Shown here: positions 16,721 through 24,886 of the stretch, in pieces
Layout: each line of letters starts with the position of its first letter
Numbering within the stretch: position 1 is the first letter of the stretch
From: Bdellovibrio sp. SKB1291214
Lineage (GTDB): Bacteria; Bdellovibrionota; Bdellovibrionia; Bdellovibrionales; Bdellovibrionaceae
Assembly: GCF_002209355.2 (NCBI RefSeq)
Contig: NZ_CP106855.1
Span: forward strand, 2,108,001-2,172,000
DNA length: 64,000 nt
Direction of reading: 5' to 3'
Made by a program: the position numbers and the translations under genes
Notes under the pieces: model-generated
What the model saw: only the letters and a program-made list of their open reading frames with translations
Database searches by the model: none
Told to the model about the DNA's origin: nothing

Positions 16721-17269
16721 CTACTTCCATTTAATTGAACAGCCCATTGAAGCTGTTTGTTCATCAGAAACTTTTTGATTTTTTAATAGCGTTTGCACAG
16801 CTTCATACAACTCACGTTGAGTTACTTTGCTAGCATCCTTCCAAGAATTATCCAGGCGTCCGCGGTAAGAAAGCTTTAAATCTCCACCATACACAAAGAA
16901 GTCAGGTGTGCAAACAGCGCCAAAGGCCTTGGCCACGGTCTGAGTTTCATCCACCAGATAAGTGAAGGAATAGTTTTTTTCTTTCGAACGTATTGCCAGG
17001 GCCTCAAAAGAATCCTCGGGATGGTCTTTGGGATCATTCGAGCAAATACCGACGACATTCACATCCATCTTTTTAAGATCAGTCCCCAACTGAATAAGAC
17101 GATCTTCCACCGCTTGAACATAGGGGCAGTGAGCGCAAATGAACATCACAACAAGCGGCTTCCCGTTTGAGAAATCCTTCAAAGAGTAGGTTTTGCCATC
17201 CACTCCTGGTAATTTAAAGTCCGGAACCGAATTCCCTAAATCAGGAAACGGAGTAAAAGTAGTCGCCAT
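16721..17269 (-). CDS. thioredoxin-fold (AhpC/TSA-redoxin) family protein
   Basis: A 182-residue cytoplasmic protein. PDFKLPGVDGKTYSLKDF followed by KPLVVMFICAHCPYVQAVEDRL is the redoxin layout, with a CxxC centre (CAHC, near residues 48-51). It continues with DVNVVGICSNDP, YLVDETQTVAKAFGAVCTPDFFV (the cis-Pro side) and YRGRLDNS. This type is often annotated as a thioredoxin family protein with a CxHC-P motif; the partner is unknown. GGAGG lies 9 bases before the ATG at 17269. First gene of a pair with the GyrI-like protein. Confidence 0.85.
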   Translation of the reverse strand: MATTFTPFPDLGNSVPDFKLPGVDGKTYSLKDFSNGKPLVVMFICAHCPYVQAVEDRLIQLGTDLKKMDVNVVGICSNDPKDHPEDSFEALAIRSKEKNYSFTYLVDETQTVAKAFGAVCTPDFFVYGGDLKLSYRGRLDNSWKDASKVTQRELYEAVQTLLKNQKVSDEQTASMGCSIKWK

Positions 17270-17301
17270 TTTAAACAACCTCCATTTTCATTCCCGAGTT
17301 T

Positions 17302-18069
17302 CTAAAGATCGGCCCAGCTGATCTTTTTAGCTCCCATATAAAGAGAGCCGTCAGCTTCCATCGCTGTGTATTTTTCTTTAAGCAAAGGGTGCAGGTTCAG
17401 AGCCGTCAGCAACGACAGCTGTTCTGTGGGACTTAAAGGTTGATCGCAGTGAGAAGCTGCATCCGACAGCTCGAACGCCAAACGATCCAAGAATCCTGTA
17501 TAATCTTCGCCCAACAGGGGAGCGCCCTCTGGAAGCGATTCTAAAACGCTTGTTGAAGTTTCAACTGATTCCGGAGATGACGTGATATTGACACCAAGAC
17601 CAATGATAAAACGAACCTCATCACCTTGCGCGACGTTTTCTAAAAGAATGCCTGCCACTTTTTTGTCACCGATGTAGATGTCATTCGGTGCTTTTAAATT
17701 CCATTTTAAAAATGGCCAAGTTGTTGAGCACGCGCGATACACAGCTAAGCCCACTAAGCAGGAAGCCGTGGGTTGTGGCATGATGGGCAAAAGATAAGAC
17801 CATGAACTTAACAGGGCAGAACCCACTTGGTCCGTCGTCCAAGTGTTTTTACCTCGGCCACGGCCTGCTGTTTGCTGATCTGTTATGAATAAACACAGGG
17901 CTTGCTCTAACAAATCTTCCTCGAACGCCAATTCTTTGGCAGTGGCATTCGTGCTTTCTGTTTGAGCTTTGTATTCCACGTGCAGGTGATTGTTGCGAGC
18001 CCACTTGGCTGTCACGTCACCGATACGGATTTCGCTCATCGGGTTTTCGGAAGTCATGTTTTTAGCCAC
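17302..18069 (-). CDS. birA: biotin--[acetyl-CoA-carboxylase] ligase
   Basis: A 255-residue protein lacking the N-terminal DNA-binding domain of bifunctional BirA, so it is a class I ligase that joins biotin to the carboxylase carrier protein. The motif TDQQTAGRGRGKNTW holds the biotinoyl-AMP loop (GRGRRG-like). LLSSWSYLLP follows, then KWNLKAPNDIYIGDKKVAGILLE, which matches KWPNDi... but with three extra residues, and then FIIGLGVNI. A GTG start at 18069 is favoured because it overlaps the nadC stop as TAGTG; an in-frame ATG lies at 18057. The C-terminal domain is poorly conserved, as is common. Confidence 0.9.
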   Translation of the reverse strand: MAKNMTSENPMSEIRIGDVTAKWARNNHLHVEYKAQTESTNATAKELAFEEDLLEQALCLFITDQQTAGRGRGKNTWTTDQVGSALLSSWSYLLPIMPQPTASCLVGLAVYRACSTTWPFLKWNLKAPNDIYIGDKKVAGILLENVAQGDEVRFIIGLGVNITSSPESVETSTSVLESLPEGAPLLGEDYTGFLDRLAFELSDAASHCDQPLSPTEQLSLLTALNLHPLLKEKYTAMEADGSLYMGAKKISWADL

Positions 18070-18893
18070 TATTCCTCCCAAGCAAAGATCAAAGAAACGT
18101 CAGCAACGGGAGCTGAATGTGTCAAAGCTCCAACAGAGATAAAGCTTACACCACACTCTGCCACGGATTTGACACGCGCTAAACTCATATTGCCACTGGC
18201 CTCCGTATGAACGCCTTCGGGAATCAATGCCAAAGCTTGTTTCAACATCTCGTTATCCATGTTGTCCAAAAGCAGGTGCTTCACATTCAGTCCAACAGCT
18301 TCTTTAACCTCAGCCAATGTTCGCGTTTCAACTTCCATGGGAAGATTCGAGTGTTCACGGACGCGATTCACAGCATTCGTAATACCACCCATAACAGAGA
18401 TATGATTGTCTTTGATTAAGATGGCTGTACTAAGATTCATGCGGTGATTGACGCCACCACCATGAAGGACTGCTTTTTTTTCAAGCTCGCGATAACCGGG
18501 AGTTGTTTTACGAGTATCAAGGATTTTAGTTTTTGTGTGCTCGACTTGTTTTACAAAACGGCGAGTCACCGTCGCAATACCAGAAAGATGACCCAAGAAG
18601 TTCAAAGCCACACGCTCCGCTTTCAAAATCTGCACAAGGTCACCCTCGATAGTGCAGATGATTTGACCATTCAAAATTTCTTGGCCTTCTTCGAAATGCC
18701 ATTTCACGCGGCAGTTCGGTTCAAGTAATTGCATTGTTTGTTCAAAAGGAGCAGCACCAGAAAGCACAAGATCTTCTTTTGCTTTTAAGCGAGCACGACC
18801 TACTTTGGGAGTTAGTGCAAGGGACTCTGTCGTGACATCGCCATGGGGCATGTCTTCTTTGATAGCTGCGCGGATTAGATCAATCAGTGTCAT
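18069..18893 (-). CDS. nadC: nicotinate-nucleotide pyrophosphorylase (quinolinate phosphoribosyltransferase)
   Basis: A 274-residue enzyme that converts quinolinate and PRPP to nicotinate mononucleotide in de novo NAD synthesis. Characteristic stretches are GDVTTESL near the N-terminus, RVALNFLGHLSGIAT, KTKILDTRKTTPGYRELEK, VLHGGGVNHRMNLSTAILIKDNHI, EVETRTLAEV, LLLDNMDNE, EASGNMSL and FISVGALTHSAP. The length fits the family. It overlaps birA by one base. nadA and nadB are not in the window. Confidence 0.97.
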   Translation of the reverse strand: MTLIDLIRAAIKEDMPHGDVTTESLALTPKVGRARLKAKEDLVLSGAAPFEQTMQLLEPNCRVKWHFEEGQEILNGQIICTIEGDLVQILKAERVALNFLGHLSGIATVTRRFVKQVEHTKTKILDTRKTTPGYRELEKKAVLHGGGVNHRMNLSTAILIKDNHISVMGGITNAVNRVREHSNLPMEVETRTLAEVKEAVGLNVKHLLLDNMDNEMLKQALALIPEGVHTEASGNMSLARVKSVAECGVSFISVGALTHSAPVADVSLIFAWEE

Positions 18894-18941
18894 AGAACCT
18901 CACATAGGTGTACCTGGTGTGAGGCGGGCAGAAAAAAGGTA

Positions 18942-20084
18942 CTAGATGGATTTTTCTGTTTCGCGCATGAGTTTACTTAACTCTTCGCGAACAATGCGCT
19001 CTGCAATCTCGGGAAGCAATTTCCAACAAACGGATTCAATCACTTCGCGAGCTTCCTCACGGACAATCTTTTCCATCATTTCGCTGGACAAGTCCACCTT
19101 GGATTGGGTTTTACCCTGAGCATTAGCCGGAGTTGGTTTTGCCCCTGCAGCAGTCGGTTGCGCTTTAGGTGCAGAAGGACCTTTGTTTAAGGTCTCCATC
19201 ATTTGATCTTTTACAGATTTTTCCACTTTTCCTAAGAATGAATCCTCAGGCAAAGTCTTCGGCGGAGCTTTGGCTGCAACTGGCGCAGGTTTTTGCGTCA
19301 AATCGGGGCTGGCTTCGTCAAAGCTGATCTCTTCAAAGTTTCCCGAAACTTCGATATGTGCGTTTGATAGGTCCTCATCTTGAGGGATTACAAACTTGGA
19401 AGCGAAGTCTTCGGTTTCATTTTGAGGGATGTTTAATTTAAACTTTGTTAAATCTTGGTGAGCCCAGCCACCTTCGTCCATTTCGTCTTCGCCTTTAGGT
19501 GACGTCAATGGAACAGAAGTGAATTCCTCTCCCGGGATATCAAGGCTGAGGGCCTCGTCTTCGCTGATTTCGGGAATAGAATCCAAAGTGTTCAATTCGG
19601 GATCAGCATAAGCGACCTCTGCAGCAGACTGATCCGCGGCAGGAGTTTCATTGGGCATTTCTTCGAATTCAGGCATCTCTGGGAATGTCAGGTATTGGCT
19701 GACTGGATTCTCAGAGGTCTTTTTAACAAGTTTATTTACCAAGCCACGCAGATGTTCGGCATCGAATGGTTTTTCCAGGCGGTCATCGGCGCGGGATTCG
19801 GTAACTTTGCCCTCGTCGATTTCCATGAAACCACTCCACATCAAAACGACGGGAATGTTGGAAGTTTCGGGATCGTTTTTAAGCTCAAGGCTGACTTCAT
19901 AGCCGTTTCTTTTTGTCAAAAGTACGTCTGCGAAAATGATATCGGGCTTAAAGCTTTTTGTGACTGGCAATACATCAAGTCCCACGGGAACTGCCTTAAC
20001 TTCGACAGCGAAGTCAGACAATGCCAGTTGCATTACTTTTTTGATTGTGGAACTCTCATCTGCAAGTAAGACGCGTAAAGCCAT
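18942..20084 (-). CDS. response regulator with disordered linker and conserved C-terminal tail
   Basis: A 380-residue protein. The N-terminal receiver domain has acidic residues Asp9-Glu10, phospho-acceptor Asp54 (IIFADVLLTKRNGYEVS), Ser84 in place of the usual Thr (LMWSG) and Lys105 (RLEKPF). Residues 125-320 are acidic and then Ala/Pro/Lys-rich, likely disordered. The last 55 residues (MMEKIVREEAREVIESVCWKLL...EIAERIVREELSKLM) form amphipathic helices and look conserved. The architecture resembles the polarity protein RomR and, in the tail only, PopZ-like helical tails (inference). No kinase gene is adjacent. Divergent from the LptF/G-type gene. Confidence 0.75.
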   Translation of the reverse strand: MALRVLLADESSTIKKVMQLALSDFAVEVKAVPVGLDVLPVTKSFKPDIIFADVLLTKRNGYEVSLELKNDPETSNIPVVLMWSGFMEIDEGKVTESRADDRLEKPFDAEHLRGLVNKLVKKTSENPVSQYLTFPEMPEFEEMPNETPAADQSAAEVAYADPELNTLDSIPEISEDEALSLDIPGEEFTSVPLTSPKGEDEMDEGGWAHQDLTKFKLNIPQNETEDFASKFVIPQDEDLSNAHIEVSGNFEEISFDEASPDLTQKPAPVAAKAPPKTLPEDSFLGKVEKSVKDQMMETLNKGPSAPKAQPTAAGAKPTPANAQGKTQSKVDLSSEMMEKIVREEAREVIESVCWKLLPEIAERIVREELSKLMRETEKSI

Positions 20085-20132
20085 AATCAAAGTTAAATAG
20101 GATTTTGGACGTGAGTCAAGGAAACTCTAAGA

Positions 20133-21212
20133 ATGAACAGAATTGATCGTTATACATCTTGGCTTTTCTTCGGTTACTTTCTTGGTGGCCTTTTAGTTTT
20201 CTTAACCTTGTTCACTGCGGTCGATGCCATGTCGACGGTTTCTCAGTACAAGGGTGTCAGCACGGCGACGATTTTCAGTTACTATCTTTACTCTTTTCCA
20301 GACATCATTTCGAAACTTCTTCCAGTTGCTTGTTTGTTGGGCACGATTTTGACTTTGACGAATTTGAATAAGGCCAATGAACTCGTTGCGTTATTTTCTG
20401 CGGGCATGAGCCTGCTTCGCATTGCTACTCCGACTTTGCTGTGGGTGATTCTGATTTCTGTGGGTGGCTATTTCATGACGGACCGCTTGGTTCCACGAGC
20501 CAACACCCAAAAGAACTACATCTTTTACTATGAGCTTAAAAAAGAGCCGCACCGCTTTTCGACGGTTAAGACTAATAAGATTTGGTATCGCACCAAGGAC
20601 TCTATTTTTAATATCAAAACATTAAGTGCGAAGGGTGATAAGGCCCAAGGCTTAACGATGTATTTCTTTAGTGATGATTGGGATTTGATCCAAATGATCA
20701 CGGCTCGCGATGTGGAAATTCAAGGCAGTCAATGGGCCTTGAATCAGGGGACTGTGACACTGTTTACGAAGGATTCAAGCTTTCCGTTAACCACTGATTT
20801 TAAGACTAAAAACATCGTGATGGCTGAAGACTCCAAGGACTTGCAAAGTGCGGGGCAAACAGCGGAAATGATGTCCCAGGGCGAGCTTAAGCACTTTATC
20901 GCTAAAAACAAAGATGCCGGTCTGGATACTATTGCTTACGAAGTGGGCTATCAGTCGAAGTACAGCTTTGCCTTTGCGGGCCTGGTGATGTGCCTTTTGG
21001 GTCTGCCATTCAGTGTTGGCAGGGGGCGTTCCGGTGGTACCATGCTTAATTTGGGTATCTGTTTGGCCTTGGTTTTTGGCTATTACGTTCTGTATTCCTC
21101 TGGAATCACTCTGGGGCAGCATGGCTCGATACCCCCGGTATTAGCGGCTTGGGCTCCTAATATCTTAATGACCGGGTTGGCCTTGGTCCTTCTCAAAAGG
21201 CTGAAATACTGA
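20133..21212 (+). CDS. LptF/LptG family lipopolysaccharide export permease
   Basis: A 359-residue inner-membrane protein with the YjgP/YjgQ layout: two N-terminal helices (WLFFGYFLGGLLVFLTLFTAVDA), a third around VACLLGTILTLT, a fourth near TLLWVILISVGGYF, and a periplasmic jellyroll of about 150 residues. Three C-terminal helices complete it, including LVMCLLGLPFSVGRGRSGG. The NKANELVALFSAGMS segment is the coupling helix. It would form the LptB2FG transporter that extracts LPS. F or G cannot be told with confidence; LptG is slightly favoured by the SGG loop. It begins a tight array with def, fmt and rpe. Confidence 0.9.
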   Translation: MNRIDRYTSWLFFGYFLGGLLVFLTLFTAVDAMSTVSQYKGVSTATIFSYYLYSFPDIISKLLPVACLLGTILTLTNLNKANELVALFSAGMSLLRIATPTLLWVILISVGGYFMTDRLVPRANTQKNYIFYYELKKEPHRFSTVKTNKIWYRTKDSIFNIKTLSAKGDKAQGLTMYFFSDDWDLIQMITARDVEIQGSQWALNQGTVTLFTKDSSFPLTTDFKTKNIVMAEDSKDLQSAGQTAEMMSQGELKHFIAKNKDAGLDTIAYEVGYQSKYSFAFAGLVMCLLGLPFSVGRGRSGGTMLNLGICLALVFGYYVLYSSGITLGQHGSIPPVLAAWAPNILMTGLALVLLKRLKY

Positions 21213-21217
21213 TATAA

Positions 21218-21240
21218 TGGGGGCCTCTCTGGAGGCCCTA
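21218..21240 (+). promoter_or_regulatory. hairpin enclosing the def ribosome-binding site
   Basis: GGGCCTC, loop TCTG, GAGGCCC directly before the def start. The only good Shine-Dalgarno match (GGAGG) is in the right arm, so it would be paired in free mRNA. This could make def translation depend on ribosomes arriving from upstream (inference). Confidence 0.45.
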
Positions 21241-21854
21241 TGATCATGAAAATCCTCACTTTCCCTGACCCGAGACTTCGCGAAGTTGCAGAACCTGTGA
21301 AGCTCTCCGAGTTCGGCACACCTGAGCTTAAAAAGCTTCAAGAGGACATGATTGAAACGATGTACGATGCTCACGGCATCGGCTTAGCTGCCCCGCAAGT
21401 GGGTGAGTTGGTTCGTATGATCGTGATCGACACTCGTCCTAAAGACGACAAAGGTCGCCGTTATAAGGATCAAGAAATGACGGATCTTGAAAAGGCCGTT
21501 GAACAACCCCTTGTATTAATCAATCCAGAAATCGTTAAAGGCGAAGGTAAAACGACGTTTGACGAAGGTTGCTTGTCAGTTCCTGGCTATTACGAAACGG
21601 TTGAGCGTTATGATTACATAGAAATGAAAGCTTTCGATGTGAACGGCAAAGAATTCATCGTGAAAACAGACGGCTTGCTTGCGATTTGTATGCAGCATGA
21701 GTTGGATCACCTTGAAGGAACATTGTTTATCGATCATTTGAGCTTTGTGAAATCTAACAAGATCAAAAAACAAATCCAAAAACATGGTTATCCGACCAAG
21801 GAAGAAATGGAAAGAGCCCGCTCTAAGCAAGTTGAAGGCAACGAGCGTGAGTAA
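21240..21854 (+). CDS. def: peptide deformylase
   Basis: A 204-residue metal-dependent enzyme that removes the N-formyl group from nascent proteins. All three motifs are present: GIGLAAPQVG (residues 46-55), EGCLS (109-113, metal ligand Cys111) and HELDH (153-157). An insert of about 15 charged residues around DTRPKDDKGRRYKDQEM lies between motifs 1 and 2. Starts at 21240 or 21246 are both possible. It overlaps fmt by 8 bases, the classic def-fmt pair. Confidence 0.98.
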   Translation: MIMKILTFPDPRLREVAEPVKLSEFGTPELKKLQEDMIETMYDAHGIGLAAPQVGELVRMIVIDTRPKDDKGRRYKDQEMTDLEKAVEQPLVLINPEIVKGEGKTTFDEGCLSVPGYYETVERYDYIEMKAFDVNGKEFIVKTDGLLAICMQHELDHLEGTLFIDHLSFVKSNKIKKQIQKHGYPTKEEMERARSKQVEGNERE

Positions 21855-22791
21855 GGTCCGCGTCTGCTTTCTGGGAACACCAGAATTTGCTGTTACATCT
21901 TTGAAGGCCCTACTAGCAGATGAACATTTTGAAGTTGTCGGAGTTGTGACTCAGCCGGATCGCCCGGCGGGTCGCAAAATGCAACTCACTCCAAGTCCGG
22001 TGAAAGTTCTAGCTCTTGAACACGGACTTAAAGTTCTTACACCTGAATCCCTGAAAAAAGATCCTGCGGCCGTTGAAGAAATTCGCTCCTGGGGAGCGGA
22101 AGTCGGCATCGTTGTGGCCTTTGGGCAAATCTTAACGGAAGACTTTATGTCGTCCTTCCGCTTTGGTTGCGTGAACGTGCACGGTTCGATTTTACCTCGC
22201 TGGCGTGGGGCGGCTCCCATTCAACGTGCGATTGAAGCGGGCGATGCAGAGTCCGGGGTGGCTTTGCAAAAAATGGTTAAAAAATTAGACGCCGGTGACA
22301 TCATCGGTATTCGTAAAGTGACGATCACTCCCGAAATGCACGCGTTGCAGTTGCACGATGTGCTGGCTGATTTGGGTGCTGATTTGTTGCGAGTGGAATT
22401 GATGGATTATGTGCGCGGAAATTTAGCGCCCGTACCTCAAGACGAGTCGCAAGTGACGGTGGCTCCAAAAATCGACAAGGCAGAGTCTTTGGTTGATTGG
22501 AGTAAGTCCGCGAAGTCCATCGATGGTAAAGTTCGTGGCTTTGTCTATGGCCCGGGAACTTACACTTTGCTAGACGGTAAAAAACTAAAACTGCATGTGG
22601 TACGTCCGATTGCCGCGACTTCAAACGCGGCACCTGGAACGGTGACCGCGGTTGACGCAGATTCGTTCACTGTCGCAACGGGCGACGGACTTTTGAAATT
22701 GCTTGAAGTTCAGCCTGAATCCCGCAATCGTATGAAGGTGTCTGATTTCTTAAAGGGACACAATTTGAAACCTGGAGATCACATTGGCTAA
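21847..22791 (+). CDS. fmt: methionyl-tRNA formyltransferase
   Basis: A 314-residue enzyme that formylates initiator Met-tRNA. The N-terminal fold begins KVRVCFLGTPEFAV. The catalytic segment VNVHGSILPRWRGAAPIQRAI has the Asn110 and His112 pair, and KKLDAGDIIG carries the catalytic Asp side. The C-terminal OB-like domain starts around FVYGPGTYTLLDGKKLKLH. The GTG at 21847 overlaps the def stop. The gene ends by an 8-base overlap with rpe. Confidence 0.97.
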   Translation: MSKVRVCFLGTPEFAVTSLKALLADEHFEVVGVVTQPDRPAGRKMQLTPSPVKVLALEHGLKVLTPESLKKDPAAVEEIRSWGAEVGIVVAFGQILTEDFMSSFRFGCVNVHGSILPRWRGAAPIQRAIEAGDAESGVALQKMVKKLDAGDIIGIRKVTITPEMHALQLHDVLADLGADLLRVELMDYVRGNLAPVPQDESQVTVAPKIDKAESLVDWSKSAKSIDGKVRGFVYGPGTYTLLDGKKLKLHVVRPIAATSNAAPGTVTAVDADSFTVATGDGLLKLLEVQPESRNRMKVSDFLKGHNLKPGDHIG

Positions 22792-23419
22792 AATGGTTGC
22801 CCCTTCGATTTTGTCAGCAGACTTTGCAAACCTTGAAAAAGAGGTGAAAGCAATCGCCGCTGCCGGAGCTGACTGGGCCCATGTTGATGTTATGGACGGG
22901 CACTTTGTTCCAAACCTGACGATCGGTATTCCGGTGGTGAAGGCGCTTAAGAAAGTTTCCCCGATTCCTTTAGATGTTCACTTGATGATCACTGAACCCG
23001 AAAAATATGTCGCAGATTTTGTAAAAGCTGGCGCCGACTATTTGACGATTCACGTGGAATCCACAAAAGATCCTGCAACAGTACTTCGTCAAATTACTTC
23101 ATTGGGAGCGAAGGCGGGGATCACACTTCGTCCCGGGACCCCGGTTGAATCTATTTTGCCACTGTTGCCACTTTGCGAATTGGTGTTGGTAATGACAGTG
23201 GAGCCTGGTTTCGGTGGTCAATCGTTCATGGCAGATCAAATCGCAAAGATCTCTGTGTTGCGCTCTGAAATTTCTAAGAAAAATCTAAAATGCTTGATCG
23301 AAGTCGACGGCGGCATCAACGCCGAAACAGCGAAGCTTTGTCACGAAGCCGATGTATTCGTAGCGGGCAGCTACGTCTTCGGCAAAGACTACGCCCAAGC
23401 CATCGCCTCCCTCAGGTAA
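22784..23419 (+). CDS. rpe: ribulose-phosphate 3-epimerase
   Basis: A 211-residue TIM-barrel enzyme interconverting ribulose 5-phosphate and xylulose 5-phosphate. Motifs are VAPSILSADFANL, WAHVDVMDGHFVPNLTIG, PLDVHLMI, TVEPGFGGQSFM, EVDGGINAETAKLC and VAGSYVFG. The TTG start at 22784 has GGAG six bases upstream; an ATG at 22793 would remove three residues. The stop codon (23417-23419) lies inside a half copy of the AGGTAACAG repeat, so the last codons come from or abut the repeat. Confidence 0.97.
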   Translation: MAKMVAPSILSADFANLEKEVKAIAAAGADWAHVDVMDGHFVPNLTIGIPVVKALKKVSPIPLDVHLMITEPEKYVADFVKAGADYLTIHVESTKDPATVLRQITSLGAKAGITLRPGTPVESILPLLPLCELVLVMTVEPGFGGQSFMADQIAKISVLRSEISKKNLKCLIEVDGGINAETAKLCHEADVFVAGSYVFGKDYAQAIASLR

Positions 23420-23431
23420 CAGTTCCCTTTT
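23414..23431. repeat. half copy of the AGGTAACAG palindromic repeat
   Basis: AGGTAACAGTTCCCTTTT matches the left arm of the 55-bp element; no matching right arm is visible within 60 bases. It contains the rpe stop codon. Confidence 0.8.
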
Positions 23432-23466
23432 TTAGTTTTTGCAACAACTTACCTTTCGGAGGTACC

Positions 23467-23814
23467 ATGAAAAGTCTTTTAGTATTTGGTCTTGTGTTGG
23501 GTTCTCAGCTTTCGTTTGCGGAGTCTGTTCCTGTAGCGAAGTTTGAAACGGCGAGGAATATTTCTAAGGTTATGAAATCCTCGATTGAAGCCAAAGATGC
23601 TCCAGCCACTTGTTGGATATTGGGGAGAGTTCATGGGTATGCCTTGGCGATGAAACAGTTGGGGGATACAAGAGCTGCTAAACTTGTCGAGTTTGTCGAT
23701 AAGGGCGCAGGGAAATGTGGTGGGAAGAACACCTTGAATTTGCAGGAGACATTTACGCAGGAAGAATGGACAAGATTGTCTGAACTTCAGAAGCAAATTG
23801 AAAATTTCAATTAG
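23467..23814 (+). CDS. small secreted protein of unknown function
   Basis: A 115-residue protein with a signal peptide (MKSLLVFGLVLGSQLSFA). The mature part is charged and helical with two Cys (ATCWILG, GKCGGK) that could form one disulfide. TTTCGGAGGTACC precedes the ATG (good ribosome-binding site). A terminator follows 9 bases after the stop. No family recognised. Confidence 0.6.
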   Translation: MKSLLVFGLVLGSQLSFAESVPVAKFETARNISKVMKSSIEAKDAPATCWILGRVHGYALAMKQLGDTRAAKLVEFVDKGAGKCGGKNTLNLQETFTQEEWTRLSELQKQIENFN

Positions 23815-23822
23815 TTAAGTCA

Positions 23823-23850
23823 AAAGCCCTCGGAAGAGGGCTTTTTGTTT
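23823..23850. terminator. rho-independent terminator between convergent genes
   Basis: AAAGCCCTC, loop GGAA, GAGGGCTTT, then a T-rich run, placed between the 23467 gene and the convergent amidotransferase gene (ends 23851). Confidence 0.85.
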
Positions 23851-24660
23851 TTAGCAAAGAATTTTTTCTTTGGGACCCGAGATCGTGTCTTTGCTATCAA
23901 GCACATGTCCGTCGCGAAAAAGCCAAAGACTTCCGGGTTTCATCGCAGTCCATTGTTCGTTATTCGTTAAAGGGACCGTTGCGATGATGGCAACGCGGTC
24001 TAAGGGCGTGGTCAAAGAATTGAAGTCGACTTTTAGGTCTTCATCTTTCAGTTCTGCTGTTGGGAAGGGGGCTTTACGAACAATATACGTCAAGTTCGTC
24101 GACGAATGAGCGATCAGGAAATCCCCATTGGTCAAAAGGAAGTTGAATTCACCGTGCGGGCAAATATCTAATGTCAGTTGGTGGATCGCCGAGAAAAGGT
24201 CTTCTTTAGATGGAAAAACGTCGCCGAACTTTTTTTGCAGTCCCTGCATAATCCAGCAAAATGCTTTTTCGCTATCGGTTGAACCAACAGGTCTGAATGT
24301 TCCGTCAAGAATCGGATCAAAATTTAAAATGTTACCGTTGTGGGCGAAGACCCAATAGCTTCCCCAAAGTTCGCGCATGAAGGGATGTGTATTTTCTAAA
24401 GAAACAATTCCCTGAGTGGCTTTGCGAATATGTGCGATGACGTTCGTCGATTTGATGGGATAGTTTCGGACAAGCTCAGCCACCGGCGAGTGGGCAGAAG
24501 GCAAAGGATCCAAAAATTGACGAACACCTTTACCCTCAAAAAAAGCAATTCCCCAACCATCTTGATGGATGTCTGTTCGACCGCCGCGAGCTTTGAAGCC
24601 TGTAAATGAAAAACAAATATCGGTGGGGACGTTGCAATTCATGCCTAGCAGTTGGCACAT
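23851..24660 (-). CDS. class II glutamine amidotransferase (YafJ family)
   Basis: A 269-residue protein with an N-terminal nucleophile Cys2 (MCQLLGMNCN) exposed after Met removal. FKARGGRTDIHQDGWGIAFFEGKGV is typical of the GATase_4/YafJ type, as are STNVIAHIRKATQG, NTHPFMRELWGSYWVFAHNGNI and PVGSTDSEKAFCWIM. Such proteins hydrolyse glutamine or related gamma-glutamyl substrates; EgtC-like and DUG3-like relatives exist, so the substrate is open. The gene stands alone, divergent from the amylase gene across a 226-bp gap. Confidence 0.9.
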   Translation of the reverse strand: MCQLLGMNCNVPTDICFSFTGFKARGGRTDIHQDGWGIAFFEGKGVRQFLDPLPSAHSPVAELVRNYPIKSTNVIAHIRKATQGIVSLENTHPFMRELWGSYWVFAHNGNILNFDPILDGTFRPVGSTDSEKAFCWIMQGLQKKFGDVFPSKEDLFSAIHQLTLDICPHGEFNFLLTNGDFLIAHSSTNLTYIVRKAPFPTAELKDEDLKVDFNSLTTPLDRVAIIATVPLTNNEQWTAMKPGSLWLFRDGHVLDSKDTISGPKEKILC

Positions 24661-24731
24661 GGTTCACTCCTGAAAAGTCCGGTTGCTTTTTAATCGTATG
24701 TTACCGGTCTTAACGAAATCTTAAAATTGAA

Positions 24732-24747
24732 TTGAAGAATTCTTCAA
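24732..24747. promoter_or_regulatory. 16-bp perfect palindrome in the amidotransferase-amylase intergenic region
   Basis: TTGAAGAATTCTTCAA is self-complementary over all 16 bases. It lies 72 bp upstream of the amidotransferase start and 140 bp upstream of the amylase start. It is a candidate operator for one or both; no regulator gene is adjacent. Confidence 0.45.
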
Positions 24748-24886
24748 GCGTTTTGCGAGTTCTTTATAGAGCAATCACTTGAGCAGTGTTTTTGCGAATT
24801 GCGCGGAACATAAATGCAGAAAAATTAAATTTCTTAAATGACCATTTGGAAATTCTTTGTGAAAGTTTTTTTCCGGAGGGGCTACT

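Noticed and set aside
23432-23466. Possible degenerate right arm of the AGGTAACAG repeat before the 23467 gene (ACTTACCT).
   Set aside because: Only six terminal bases match; too short to support pairing with the left arm at 23414.
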